This document shows, piece after piece, positions 34,226-43,104 of a stretch of DNA of 64,000 nt. The DNA is taken from contig NZ_FOFR01000001.1 of assembly GCF_900110955.1 (NCBI RefSeq), positions 852,410 to 916,409 of the forward strand, in the 5' to 3' direction. Origin of the DNA: Lentzea xinjiangensis. GTDB taxonomy: Bacteria; Actinomycetota; Actinomycetes; Mycobacteriales; Pseudonocardiaceae. The notes under the pieces were generated by a model. The model saw only the letters and a program-made list of their open reading frames with translations. It had not been told where the DNA came from and made no database searches. Each line of letters starts with the position of its first letter. Within the stretch, counting starts at the first letter, position 1. Made by a program: the position numbers and the translations under genes.

Positions 34226-35730
34226 CTGACCTCCACGAAGATCGGGTTGGTGTAGCACCACAGGTCCTCCCACGGGTTCGCGGCTCCCGGAGCGTCCGCC
34301 TGCGGTTCGAACGCGCCGCGGTTGCCGTCGGTTCCGCGCAGCCGGACGTAGAACGGATCCCGGACGTTGCGGAACGTGTGCGTGAAGACCGCATAGTGCC
34401 AGCGCGGCTCATAGGACCGCTCGACCTTCACATGTGGCGTCGACAACGATTCGGTCGAGGCCGGTCCGCTCACCGCTCCCTTGATCAGGTCCAGCCTGCG
34501 CAACCTCGGGACGAACCCGGCGCTGTTCGGACGGGTCGCCAACCGCACCTTGACCAGCACGGTCACGTCCGAGCCGCGCCGCACGCGCAGGCGTCCGCCC
34601 ATCGTTTCCACGCCGCCGGCACCGTGCGCGGTGAACCGCAGGTCGTCGACCAGCCCGCCGTGCGAGACCCAGGCCCGGCCGGCGCGGAGGCCCTCCATCA
34701 CGCCGCCGCGCGTCCGCCGGGTCGCGCCGACGACGGTCCGGGAGAACTCGCAGGGGAAGAAGTCGACGTAGGGCGGCAGCACCTGGGGCGGCCCCGCGTC
34801 GACCGGGTCGAGGTGCTTGCCGGTGAGGTCGAACTGCCCGCCCGGCTCCGGCACGCGGACGATCGTGTCGCGCGAGTTGAAGTGCGAGTCGGAGTTCGAC
34901 GTGATCCACCAGCCGCGGCCCTCGGCGAGCAGCGAGTCCCAGACGCCGCCGAGCTTCGCCGTCATCCAGTCGAACCCGCCGTAGGTCCGGTAGGCCTCGG
35001 CCGGGTACGCGGCGTACGAGTTCGAGCCGGGGCTGTTCGCGTAGCCGCCGCGGTGGCCGCCGGGGCCGCGCACCGGGTCGCCGTCGCCCTGCGCGCCGGG
35101 AGCGGCCTCCATGCCGACAACGATGTCGGGTGCCAGGTCGCGCATGGCCCGCAGCTCGTGGGGCGCCACCCGGCCGTTGCGCATCGGGTGGTTCACGAAG
35201 ACCAGCGCGGACTTCATCGTGCCGTTGCGGATCTTGGCCTGGAGGAACCGGATCGCGTCCAGCGCCTTCTTCTCGTTGGCCGGGGTGGACGCCTCGGCGC
35301 CGTTGAGGCGCCAGTCGAACTGCCGCTCGAAGTCGCGCAGCAGACCGGCCTCGTCGCGGCAGTCCTCGAAGAACACCGTCGCGTGCTCGGCGCCGGGGAC
35401 GTTCCACTCCATGCCGTGCCACAGCAGCAGCTGCGGGAACTTCTGCTGCGCCTTGCGCAGGTCGGCCGCCGTCGCCTCGACGGAGTGCGCCTCGTGCGAG
35501 GCGTGGCCGTGGTCGGTGATCACGAGCCAGTCCGTGCCGTGCCGCAACGCGCCGCGGACCTGCTGCTCGATGGTGTACATGCCGTCGTACGAGTACTGCG
35601 TGTGCGTGTGGTGGTCACCGGAGAGCCAGTGGTAACGCGAGGACGCGGAGGCACTCCCGGCACCCAGCACGCCCGCCACGCCCAGCGCACCTGCTCCCTG
35701 CAGGAAGCGCCTGCGGGCTACTTCGGACAC
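34222..35730 (-). CDS. Tat-exported PHP-domain metallohydrolase
   Basis: 502 residues. The N-terminus MSEVARRRFLQGAGALGVAG is a twin-arginine signal with an Ala-rich cleavage region, so the enzyme works outside the membrane after folding with its metals. The PHP signature follows: GDHHTHTQYSYDG, VITDHGHASHE, WHGMEWNVPGAEH, and late SNSDSHFNS. It is probably a phosphoesterase or related metal-dependent hydrolase; the substrate is unknown. The C-terminal 130 residues form a beta-rich domain. Coupled to the next gene. Confidence 0.88.
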   Translation of the reverse strand: MSEVARRRFLQGAGALGVAGVLGAGSASASSRYHWLSGDHHTHTQYSYDGMYTIEQQVRGALRHGTDWLVITDHGHASHEAHSVEATAADLRKAQQKFPQLLLWHGMEWNVPGAEHATVFFEDCRDEAGLLRDFERQFDWRLNGAEASTPANEKKALDAIRFLQAKIRNGTMKSALVFVNHPMRNGRVAPHELRAMRDLAPDIVVGMEAAPGAQGDGDPVRGPGGHRGGYANSPGSNSYAAYPAEAYRTYGGFDWMTAKLGGVWDSLLAEGRGWWITSNSDSHFNSRDTIVRVPEPGGQFDLTGKHLDPVDAGPPQVLPPYVDFFPCEFSRTVVGATRRTRGGVMEGLRAGRAWVSHGGLVDDLRFTAHGAGGVETMGGRLRVRRGSDVTVLVKVRLATRPNSAGFVPRLRRLDLIKGAVSGPASTESLSTPHVKVERSYEPRWHYAVFTHTFRNVRDPFYVRLRGTDGNRGAFEPQADAPGAANPWEDLWCYTNPIFVEVR

Positions 35731-35836
35731 GGCTGATCCTCCACACGACTGGTCGGGGTCCGTGGAGGCTAGAGCGATCGGGTGAGGCGCAGGTAGCCGC
35801 TGAGTGGCGGGCGGGAGAACGATCCCCGCAGGTCCG

Positions 35837-36643
35837 TCACAGCGGCAGCAGGTCGATCCCGTCCAGGAACGGCAGCGCGCCCGTCCCCTGCAGCGCGGCG
35901 AGTCCGAGCCACACCGACAGGATCGTCACGATCGGGCCGACGATCGCCATCTCGACCACGCCGCCGGTCTTCATCCGCATGATCTTCGGCGGCGCCACCG
36001 GGTACCACGTCTTGCCCATGATCGGCACCGGCCACAGGATCGGGCAGCCCTGCTCGGTGATCGCGTCGCCGACGTAGTGCGCGAAGCACCCGACACCGAC
36101 CGCGATGCCGCACGCCGCGGCGGAGGCGCTGGTCTGCGCGGTCCACGCGATCATCGCCCACGTGATGCCCGCGGAGACCGCGGTGATCAGCAGCGCGTCC
36201 TGCTTGGGGCACCAGTCGTTCATGATGCCGCGCACCGCGAGGCCGGCGAACACGAACATCAGCACCGGCAGCGCCCACTTCTGGCTGTTCTGCACGACCG
36301 CGGTGGTGAAGACGGCCGCGAACAACGCGAAGACGAGCGTGTGGGTCAGACCGCGGTGCCCGCCGTCGCGCTTGGAGTCCTTCTTGGTCCGCGTCGTCCG
36401 GTAGACGAAGCTGCTCAGCGCGTTGATGCCGGCCGACAGGCCGCCGCTCAGCGCGCCGAACGTGCGCGAGATGGTCGAGCCGGGGTGGTCGAGGTCGGGC
36501 AGGAGGGCCGCGCCGGTGGCGAGGACCGCGCCGACGGCCCAGCTCTGCGGCGAGAGCTGGCCGATCGGGTGCGCGGACGCGAGTGCGGTGGTGGCGCTCC
36601 AGGCGAGCAGCCCGCTCATCGCATGTGTTGGCCCAGTCGACAC
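35837..36643 (-). CDS. DUF457 (YdjM-like) membrane-bound metal-dependent hydrolase
   Basis: 268 residues, about five membrane helices. Conserved elements: N-terminal [10 protein letters not shown], then [14 protein letters not shown] and [10 protein letters not shown], whose His/Asp residues are those of DUF457 proteins (possible phosphohydrolase), and [20 protein letters not shown]. Function is not established for the bacterial members. It faces the isocitrate dehydrogenase gene divergently across 262 bp, in which I see no further gene. Confidence 0.87.
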   Translation of the reverse strand: MSTGPTHAMSGLLAWSATTALASAHPIGQLSPQSWAVGAVLATGAALLPDLDHPGSTISRTFGALSGGLSAGINALSSFVYRTTRTKKDSKRDGGHRGLTHTLVFALFAAVFTTAVVQNSQKWALPVLMFVFAGLAVRGIMNDWCPKQDALLITAVSAGITWAMIAWTAQTSASAAACGIAVGVGCFAHYVGDAITEQGCPILWPVPIMGKTWYPVAPPKIMRMKTGGVVEMAIVGPIVTILSVWLGLAALQGTGALPFLDGIDLLPL

Positions 36644-36905
36644 TTACGCCCCTTCTGATGATCACCCGACAGCGACGAGAGTAGTCGCTCGCACGTTCGA
36701 ACGCGGTCGTATCCCAACACGCCTGCCGGGGCGGTTCTGTCGCACTCGACGTGGTAGCCATGGAGGAGCACCGCGTCCGCTGCTGGGCCATGACGCGAGG
36801 GCTATGGTGCGCCTGAATCGGTGTAACCAGGGTCGCAGGCACGGACGGGCGGTTTACCAGTACGCTTGTCTTGCTTGCATCGTCGCGAGAGGAGCGCCCG
36901 GAGTT

Positions 36906-38129
36906 ATGGGCAAGATCAAGGTTCAGGGCACCGTCGTCGAGCTCGACGGCGACGAGATGACCCGGATCATCTGGCAGTTCATCAAGGACAAGCTGATCCA
37001 CCCGTACCTGGACGTCACTCTGGAGTACTACGACCTGGGCATCGAGCACCGGGACGCCACGGACGACCAGGTCACGATCGACGCCGCCAACGCCATCAAG
37101 AAGCACGGCGTCGGCGTCAAGTGCGCCACGATCACGCCGGACGAGGCGCGCGTCGAGGAGTTCGGCCTGAAGAAGATGTGGGTCTCGCCGAACGGCACGA
37201 TCCGCAACATCCTCGGCGGTGTCGTCTTCCGCGAGCCGATCATCATCTCGAACGTCCCGCGCCTGGTGCCCGGCTGGACCAAGCCGATCATCATCGGCCG
37301 CCACGCGCACGGTGACCAGTACAAGGCCACCAACTTCAAGGTGCCCGGCGCCGGCAAGCTCACGATCACGTTCCAGCCGGAGGACGGCTCGGAGCCGATC
37401 GAGCACGTCGTCACCGACTTCCCGGCGGAGGGCGGTGTGGCGATGGGCATGTACAACTACAACAAGTCCATCGAGGACTTCGCCCGCGCCTCGTTCTCCT
37501 ACGGCCTGCAGCGGGGCTACCCCGTCTACATGTCCACGAAGAACACGATCCTGAAGGCCTACGACGGCCAGTTCAAGGACATCTTCCAGCGCGTGTTCGA
37601 CGAGGAGTTCAAGGCGGACTTCGACGCCAAGGGCCTCACCTACGAGCACCGCCTCATCGACGACATGGTCGCCGCGGCCATGAAGTGGGAGGGCGGCTAC
37701 GTCTGGGCGTGCAAGAACTACGACGGTGACGTCCAGTCCGACACGGTCGCGCAGGGCTTCGGCTCGCTCGGCCTGATGACCTCCGTCCTGATGACGCCGG
37801 ACGGCAAGACCGTCGAGGCCGAGGCCGCGCACGGCACCGTGACGCGCCACTTCCGCCAGCACCAGGCGGGCAAGCCGACCTCGACGAACCCGATCGCGTC
37901 CATCTTCGCGTGGACCCGCGGCCTCATGCACCGCGGCAAGCTGGACAACACCCCCGAGGTGATCCGCTTCGCCGAGGCGCTCGAGGAGGTCGTGATCGAG
38001 ACCGTCGAGTCCGGTCAGATGACCAAGGACCTGGCCCTGCTGATCAGCAAGGACCAGGCGTGGCTGACCACCGAGGACTTCCTCGCCGCGCTGGACGAGA
38101 ACCTCAAGAAGAAGATGGCGTCGTTCTGA
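36906..38129 (+). CDS. icd: NADP-dependent isocitrate dehydrogenase
   Basis: 407 residues. Oxidative decarboxylation of isocitrate to 2-oxoglutarate in the TCA cycle. The N-terminus [20 protein letters not shown] and the blocks [31 protein letters not shown] identify the homodimeric NADP type shared with eukaryotes and mycobacterial Icd1. The ATG is chosen because the family starts there. A strong terminator follows the gene. Confidence 0.97.
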   Translation: MGKIKVQGTVVELDGDEMTRIIWQFIKDKLIHPYLDVTLEYYDLGIEHRDATDDQVTIDAANAIKKHGVGVKCATITPDEARVEEFGLKKMWVSPNGTIRNILGGVVFREPIIISNVPRLVPGWTKPIIIGRHAHGDQYKATNFKVPGAGKLTITFQPEDGSEPIEHVVTDFPAEGGVAMGMYNYNKSIEDFARASFSYGLQRGYPVYMSTKNTILKAYDGQFKDIFQRVFDEEFKADFDAKGLTYEHRLIDDMVAAAMKWEGGYVWACKNYDGDVQSDTVAQGFGSLGLMTSVLMTPDGKTVEAEAAHGTVTRHFRQHQAGKPTSTNPIASIFAWTRGLMHRGKLDNTPEVIRFAEALEEVVIETVESGQMTKDLALLISKDQAWLTTEDFLAALDENLKKKMASF

Positions 38130-38154
38130 CCGTCGCCTGATCCGAGCACGCGAG

Positions 38155-38186
38155 AAGGCCACCCCGGTCACACCGGGGTGGCCTTT
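38155..38186 (+). terminator. Rho-independent terminator of icd
   Basis: A 14-bp perfect stem (aaggccaccccggt / accggggtggcctt) with a 3-nt loop, ending in TTTCCC, 25 bp after the icd stop. This is the strongest canonical terminator in the window. Confidence 0.92.
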
Positions 38187-38308
38187 CCCGTTCCCGCGTC
38201 ACCCGGAAGGTTCCTCTTGCGGGTGGTTGCCGCGCCAAGCCGTCCACAAGGGACGTTCAGCCGCTATATCTGCAGACCAGGGCAGTCGGCGGTACAGGAG
38301 GCGGCGTC

Positions 38309-38620
38309 ATGCTGGGTGTTCCGGTCAGGGGTTTGATCGTGATTGGGGTGCTGGGCGTCGCCGGCGCGATGTACGCGGTGAACGGCGGCGTGCCGATGGG
38401 CAGCGACAAGGGCGCGGACATCTGCAAGATCACGGTGACCGCGGACATCCTCAACGTCCGCTCGGGTCCCGGTGACATGCAGCCGATCGTCTCCACGATG
38501 CCGCGCGACGCGGTCGCCGACGCCCAGGACCGGGTCGAGAACGGGTACCGCATGCTGGGCGACCGGCGCTGGGTGAGCCAGGAGTTCGTGGCGCTGACCA
38601 GCGACTCCACCTGCCGGTAG
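38309..38620 (+). CDS. Small SH3-domain secreted or anchored protein
   Basis: 103 residues. One hydrophobic N-terminal segment (GLIVIGVLGVAGAMYAV) acts as signal peptide or anchor. The rest is a bacterial SH3 domain (TADILNVRSGPGDMQPIVST, WVSQEFVAL) with a Cys pair. SH3b domains bind cell-wall peptides, so a peptidoglycan-associated role is plausible but unproven. Confidence 0.8.
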   Translation: MLGVPVRGLIVIGVLGVAGAMYAVNGGVPMGSDKGADICKITVTADILNVRSGPGDMQPIVSTMPRDAVADAQDRVENGYRMLGDRRWVSQEFVALTSDSTCR

Positions 38621-38625
38621 GCGGA

Positions 38626-38662
38626 CGGCGCCGGAAAGCCCTTTCCGGGCTCGGCGCCACGA
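38626..38662 (+). terminator. Hairpin after the SH3 gene
   Basis: An imperfect GC stem (ggcgccg / cggcgcc with inner agccc / gggct, 3-nt bulge) lies a few bases after the stop. It looks like a terminator for the SH3 gene before the ATPase gene starts. Confidence 0.6.
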
Positions 38663-38749
38663 CCATAGGATTGCTCCGGGTGGCCCGGCAGAGGCCGCCG
38701 GGACGCGCCGCCACGTGTTCGCACTGCGTGCGGCGAAGGGACGTACCCG

Positions 38750-39862
38750 GTGGCGGTCACGAGTTCCGTGGTGTCCGACCGCGAGCGCGAGCTGGCGGTG
38801 CTGCGCGGCGCGCTGGAGGAGGCCGCCGCGGGCGCGCCGGCCGCGGTGTGCGTCGAGGGAGCCGTGGGCACGGGCAAGTCGGCCGTGCTGGGCGAGACCG
38901 CGCGGACGGCGCGCGAGCTGGGCTTCGAGGTCTTCCGCGTGCAGTGCTCCGGCACGGCGTCGCGGCTGCGGTTCGGCCTGCTCGACGAGGCCATCGGCGG
39001 CGCGGCGGACCGCCGGCTGCACCGGCTGGTGCACGAGGTGTCGGCGGGCTCGCCGGTGCTGGTCGCCGTCGACGACGTGGAACGGGCCGACGAGCCGTCG
39101 TTGCGCTTCCTCCTCCACCTCCGCGGACGGCTGGGCCGGCTGCCCGTGGCCTTCGTCGTGACGCGGGGACTCGCTGCCGCTGGAGGCCCGTTGCTGCGCG
39201 CGGTGATCGGTGACGCCCGCCCGGTCCGGCTCACCGGGCTCGACCGGCCGGCGTGCGCCCGGTTCCTGTGCGCGGTCCTCGGCCGCGAGGTGACCGGCGA
39301 GGTCGTCACCGAGTGGCGGGAGGCGACCGGCGGCAACCCGTACCTGCTGCGGTTGCGTGCACGCGACCTCGGGGAACGCGCGGGCGAGCTGGTCGCCCGG
39401 CTCGCGCTGGCCGGTCCACGGGTGCTGGCGCTGGCGCGGGCCTCCGCCGTGCTCGGCGAGGCGGATCCCGCACTGGCGGGTGCGGTGGCGGGACTGACGC
39501 CCCATGAAGCCGTGGAGGCCTCACGGACGTTGACCGGTATGGGTTTCGCGGGCGTACCGATGGTGTTCTCGACGTTGGCGCAGAGCACCACCGCGTCGGA
39601 GCGTGCGGCCGTTCACGCGCGGGCGGCCCGGTTCCGCCACGACGAGCGGGCGCCGGCCGAGGAGGTGGCGGCGCACGTGCTGGAGGCCGCGCCGATCGGC
39701 GAGGAGTGGGTGCGCGAGGTGCTGCTGACGTGCGCCCGCCAGTCCACTTCGGACAGGGCGGTCGTCCTCCTGCGCAGGCTGCTGCGCGAGCCGCTGCCGG
39801 ACGCGGTCCGCGGCGAGGTGCTGGTGGAGCTGGCCGAGAGGCGGTCGAGCACTCGTCGCTGA
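38750..39862 (+). CDS. AAA/LuxR-type ATPase without DNA-binding domain
   Basis: 370 residues. The N-terminal AAA module resembles that of LAL (large ATP-binding LuxR) regulators: VSDRERELAVLRGAL, Walker A GAVGTGKS, Walker B VLVAVDDVERAD and the sensor region. After a helical middle part the protein stops at RRSSTRR with no LuxR helix-turn-helix, so it is either a naturally stand-alone ATPase or a truncated regulator. No HTH frame is seen in the bases that follow. GTG start. Confidence 0.72.
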   Translation: MAVTSSVVSDRERELAVLRGALEEAAAGAPAAVCVEGAVGTGKSAVLGETARTARELGFEVFRVQCSGTASRLRFGLLDEAIGGAADRRLHRLVHEVSAGSPVLVAVDDVERADEPSLRFLLHLRGRLGRLPVAFVVTRGLAAAGGPLLRAVIGDARPVRLTGLDRPACARFLCAVLGREVTGEVVTEWREATGGNPYLLRLRARDLGERAGELVARLALAGPRVLALARASAVLGEADPALAGAVAGLTPHEAVEASRTLTGMGFAGVPMVFSTLAQSTTASERAAVHARAARFRHDERAPAEEVAAHVLEAAPIGEEWVREVLLTCARQSTSDRAVVLLRRLLREPLPDAVRGEVLVELAERRSSTRR

Positions 39863-39925
39863 CCCCGCACCTCCCGAGGTTTGACCAGGTCAACGCCCTG
39901 TCTGAGGTGTGGCAGACTGGATGGC

Positions 39926-40144
39926 ATGTTGCGGAACATGTTCCGGTGGGGCCGGACCAGGGGCGTCACGCAGTGCTCCTGCGACCCCGAGTGGCAGGGC
40001 CTCTACACCGAGATCGACGGCCAGCGCCAGCTCGCGCTGCCCCGCGACGAGATGGCCACGATCGTCGGCTACCTCGACCTGACGGCCCACTGCGCCGGCT
40101 GCGGCGCCGAGTACCCGAAGCCGTGGGGTCTGGCCTCCAAGTAG
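39926..40144 (+). CDS. Small unknown protein with CxxC motif
   Basis: 72 residues, with two cysteine clusters: CSCD in VTQCSCDPEWQG and HCAGCGAEYPK near the end. The four cysteines could hold one zinc. Start uncertain (ATG 39926 or 39938); no strong ribosome site. Eleven bases separate it from the exonuclease gene. Not recognised. Confidence 0.6.
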   Translation: MLRNMFRWGRTRGVTQCSCDPEWQGLYTEIDGQRQLALPRDEMATIVGYLDLTAHCAGCGAEYPKPWGLASK

Positions 40145-40155
40145 GCTGCCCGGTC

Positions 40156-40950
40156 GTGCTCACGGTCTCCACGGTCAACGTCAACGGTCTGCGCGCCGCC
40201 GCGAAGAAGGGCTACCTCGCGTGGCTCTCCGCTTCTTCCGCGGACGTGGTGTGCCTGCAGGAAGTACGCGCGGAACCCTCCGAACTGGCTCCCGAGCTCC
40301 ACTCACCCGACGGCTGGTACGGCGTGTACGCGCCGTCGTCGTTGAAGGGCCGCGCGGGCGTGGGAATCATGTCGCGCGTTGAGCCGTCGTCGGTCCGTGT
40401 GGGCTTCGGCGCCTCCGAGTTCGAGGCGAGCGGCCGGTACGTGGAGATCGAGCTGCCGGGCGTCGTCGTTGCCTCGCTGTACCTGCCGTCCGGCGACGTC
40501 GGCACCGAGAGGCAGGACGAGAAGGACCGCTTCATGGCGGCTTTCCTGCCGTACTTGGTGTCGCTGCGCGAGAAGGCGGCTGTGTCCGGCCGTGAGGTGC
40601 TCGTGTGCGGCGACTGGAACATCGCGCACCAGCAGGCCGACCTGAAGAACTGGCGCACGAACCAGAAGGAAGCCGGCTTCCTGCCGTACGAGCGCGAGTG
40701 GATGACCTCCGTGTTCGCGTCGGGCTACAACGACGTGGTGCGCGCGCTCCACCCCGACGTTGCCGGGCCGTACTCGTGGTGGTCGTACCGCGGCAAGGCA
40801 TTCGACAACGACTCGGGCTGGCGGATCGACTACCAGGTCGCCACCGACGGACTGGCCAGCCGGGCGGTCTCGGCCGTGGTGGAGCGGGCCGCGACGTACG
40901 CGGAGCGCTGGTCGGACCACGCTCCCGTGACGGTCGTGTACTCCGGCTGA
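40156..40950 (+). CDS. xth: Exodeoxyribonuclease III / AP endonuclease
   Basis: 264 residues. Mg-dependent AP endonuclease acting in base excision repair. Family residues: VSTVNVNGLRAA, catalytic Glu in VVCLQEVRAE, GDWNIAHQQ, WRIDYQVAT and the terminal SDHAPVTV. GTG start, because the first beta strand begins directly there. It follows a small CxxC protein on the same strand. Confidence 0.95.
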   Translation: MLTVSTVNVNGLRAAAKKGYLAWLSASSADVVCLQEVRAEPSELAPELHSPDGWYGVYAPSSLKGRAGVGIMSRVEPSSVRVGFGASEFEASGRYVEIELPGVVVASLYLPSGDVGTERQDEKDRFMAAFLPYLVSLREKAAVSGREVLVCGDWNIAHQQADLKNWRTNQKEAGFLPYEREWMTSVFASGYNDVVRALHPDVAGPYSWWSYRGKAFDNDSGWRIDYQVATDGLASRAVSAVVERAATYAERWSDHAPVTVVYSG

Positions 40951-40965
40951 CCGGAGCCCTGGGGC

Positions 40966-41178
40966 CTACTGCTTGGACTTGGTTTCGATCATTTTCGCGC
41001 CCGGCCTGTGTACGGAGCGGTTCGTGCCCGTGACCTTGTAGTCGGCTGTTTCGTCCATCAGGAACCGGGTGTGTCCGTCGTCGAAGAGGATGACCCGGCA
41101 CCCGTCGCTGACCTGGAAGCGCCAGCTGGGCGTCACCCTGGCGTTGCCGGGTTGCCGAATAGCGGTGAACTCGAACAT
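40966..41178 (-). CDS. Small unknown basic protein
   Basis: 70 residues, rich in charged residues: WRFQVSDGCRVILFDDGHTRFLMDE, then a Lys/Arg tail ending KMIETKSKQ. ATG 41178 is preceded by GAGG at an appropriate distance; an earlier GTG at 41223 would add 15 residues. It is convergent with the exonuclease gene. Not recognised; short but with coherent codon use. Confidence 0.55.
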   Translation of the reverse strand: MFEFTAIRQPGNARVTPSWRFQVSDGCRVILFDDGHTRFLMDETADYKVTGTNRSVHRPGAKMIETKSKQ

Positions 41179-41384
41179 CTTCCTGTCCTCGGGCAGGGTC
41201 TGCTCGTCGGTGTTCGAGCGCACGGCGTTTCACCGCGTCCCCCTGCTGGGCACGTGTCCGCTGCTCCGACTGACCCAGCCCACCCGGCCTTTATCGCTCC
41301 CGCCCCCTCCCTGACCACTCGATTTCACCCGCCCGCTCCCTGAACATGAACACGATTCACTATCGACGAATCGGGAGAGCGTTC

Positions 41385-43043
41385 ATGACGGGCTTCAACC
41401 GCCGCAACTTCCTGCTGGCGCTGGGCGTGGGTGCCGCGGGCGTGCCGCTGCTGGACGCGCAAGCGATTGCCTCGACGGCGGGCACCACGCTGGAGGAGAC
41501 GGCGGTGCCGGTCGGCACCGGCGGTTACCGCAGGCTCGCGGCGGGTCCGGGCTGGCCCACCGTGGTGCGCACCGACCTCGTCGGGGCCAAGGCGGGCAGG
41601 GAGGCGCGGCGCCAGGCGCTCGCGAGCTTCGTGCAGTTCTCCGACATGCACATCTGCGACGCCCAGAGCCCGCTGCGCTTCGAGTACCTGCACCCGATCA
41701 TGGGCTCCAGCGCGCACCGGCCGCAGGAGGCGCTCACGGCACAGGGCTCCACATCGCTCGTGAAGCGCGTCAACGCCGTGCGCCGCGGTCCGCTCACCGG
41801 CAGGCCGTTCGACTTCCTCATGACCACCGGTGACAACACCGACAACCACGAGAGCATCGAGCTCGACTGGTTCCTCACCATCCTCAACGGTGGCCGCATC
41901 ACGCCGAACACCGGCGACAGCCGGTACGAGGGCGTGCAGAACGCGGGCCTCTCGACGTTCTGGCAGCCCGACCTCAGCGGGACCGACGACTACAAGGCCG
42001 CCGGTTTCCCGCGGCTGCCGGGACTGCTCGACGCGGCGGTCCGGGAGTTCACCAGCCCCGGCCTGGACATCCCCTGGTACGCCACGATCGGCAACCACGA
42101 CGACAGCGTGGTCGGCGCGCTCCCGGACGGACTGCTCGACGGCTGGTACACCGGGCGCAAGAAGATCGTCGGCTTCGGCGACCCCGTGCAGAACGCCAAG
42201 GTCGCGAAGGCCTTCAACGATCCCGCGGCCCTTCCCGAGGCACTCGCGATCCTTACCAACGGTGGCGTCGTAAGGACTGTCACGCCTGATGATCGGCGCA
42301 GGCTGTTCGACACCGGTGAGTACGTGCGCAAGCATCTGCCGACCGGTGGACATGGGTACACGGATGCCAACGCGGATGGGGTTGACGTCTTCTACACGTT
42401 CCGGATGGCGCCCGGCGTCACCGGCATCAGCATGGACACCACGAACCTCGCCGGCTTCTCCGAGGGCTCGATCGGGTTGCACCAGCTCAACTGGATCGAG
42501 AGGACCCTCAGGCGCAACAGCTCGCTCTACTACGACTGGCTCGGGTTGCCGCGGCGGCAGGACGTCACCGACGAGCTGTTCGTGCTCTTCAGCCACCACA
42601 CGAGCAAGTCGATGGGCAACGTGCTGCCGGACCGGCGCCGGCCGCTCGACCCGCGGATGAACGGCGACGCGCTCGTCAACCTGTTGCACCGGTTCCCGAA
42701 CGTGCTGGCGTGGGTCAACGGGCACACGCACCGCAACGTGATCACGCCGCACCGGCACGAGACGCCGAGCCGGAGCTTCTGGGAGATCAACACCGCCGCG
42801 CACGTCGACTACCCGCAGCACGCTCGCGTGATCGAGGTCGCGGACAACGGGGACGGCACGTTGTCGCTGTTCACGACCCTGCTGGAAGCCGACGCGCCGT
42901 ATCAGGTCGACTACGACGACCGCAGCGACACGGCTCTCGCGAGCCTGTGCCGGGAGTTCACCTACAACGACATCCACTCGCGGACGGACCCGCTGGGCAC
43001 GCCGCTGGACCGGAACGCGGAGCTGCTGGTCGCGGTTCGGTGA
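41385..43043 (+). CDS. Tat-exported metallophosphoesterase
   Basis: 552 residues. The signal [21 protein letters not shown] is twin-arginine type (RRNFLL). The calcineurin-like motifs follow: [35 protein letters not shown], and NGHTHRNV. The inserts and length match the TIGR03767-type (PPA1498-like) actinobacterial enzymes; the substrate is unknown. The ATG follows GGGAGAG. Folding with metals in the cytoplasm explains the Tat route. Confidence 0.9.
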   Translation: MTGFNRRNFLLALGVGAAGVPLLDAQAIASTAGTTLEETAVPVGTGGYRRLAAGPGWPTVVRTDLVGAKAGREARRQALASFVQFSDMHICDAQSPLRFEYLHPIMGSSAHRPQEALTAQGSTSLVKRVNAVRRGPLTGRPFDFLMTTGDNTDNHESIELDWFLTILNGGRITPNTGDSRYEGVQNAGLSTFWQPDLSGTDDYKAAGFPRLPGLLDAAVREFTSPGLDIPWYATIGNHDDSVVGALPDGLLDGWYTGRKKIVGFGDPVQNAKVAKAFNDPAALPEALAILTNGGVVRTVTPDDRRRLFDTGEYVRKHLPTGGHGYTDANADGVDVFYTFRMAPGVTGISMDTTNLAGFSEGSIGLHQLNWIERTLRRNSSLYYDWLGLPRRQDVTDELFVLFSHHTSKSMGNVLPDRRRPLDPRMNGDALVNLLHRFPNVLAWVNGHTHRNVITPHRHETPSRSFWEINTAAHVDYPQHARVIEVADNGDGTLSLFTTLLEADAPYQVDYDDRSDTALASLCREFTYNDIHSRTDPLGTPLDRNAELLVAVR

Positions 43044-43104
43044 GTGGGATGTCCCACAGCCGGTCGCACCTGATCAGGAATTTCGGCGGCCTAAGGTCGT
43101 TGAC

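Noticed and set aside
36644..36905. CGTTCGAACG near 36695 as a second LexA box
   Set aside because: It lacks the N4 spacing of TCGAAC-N4-GTTCGA; only the site at 6270 fits.
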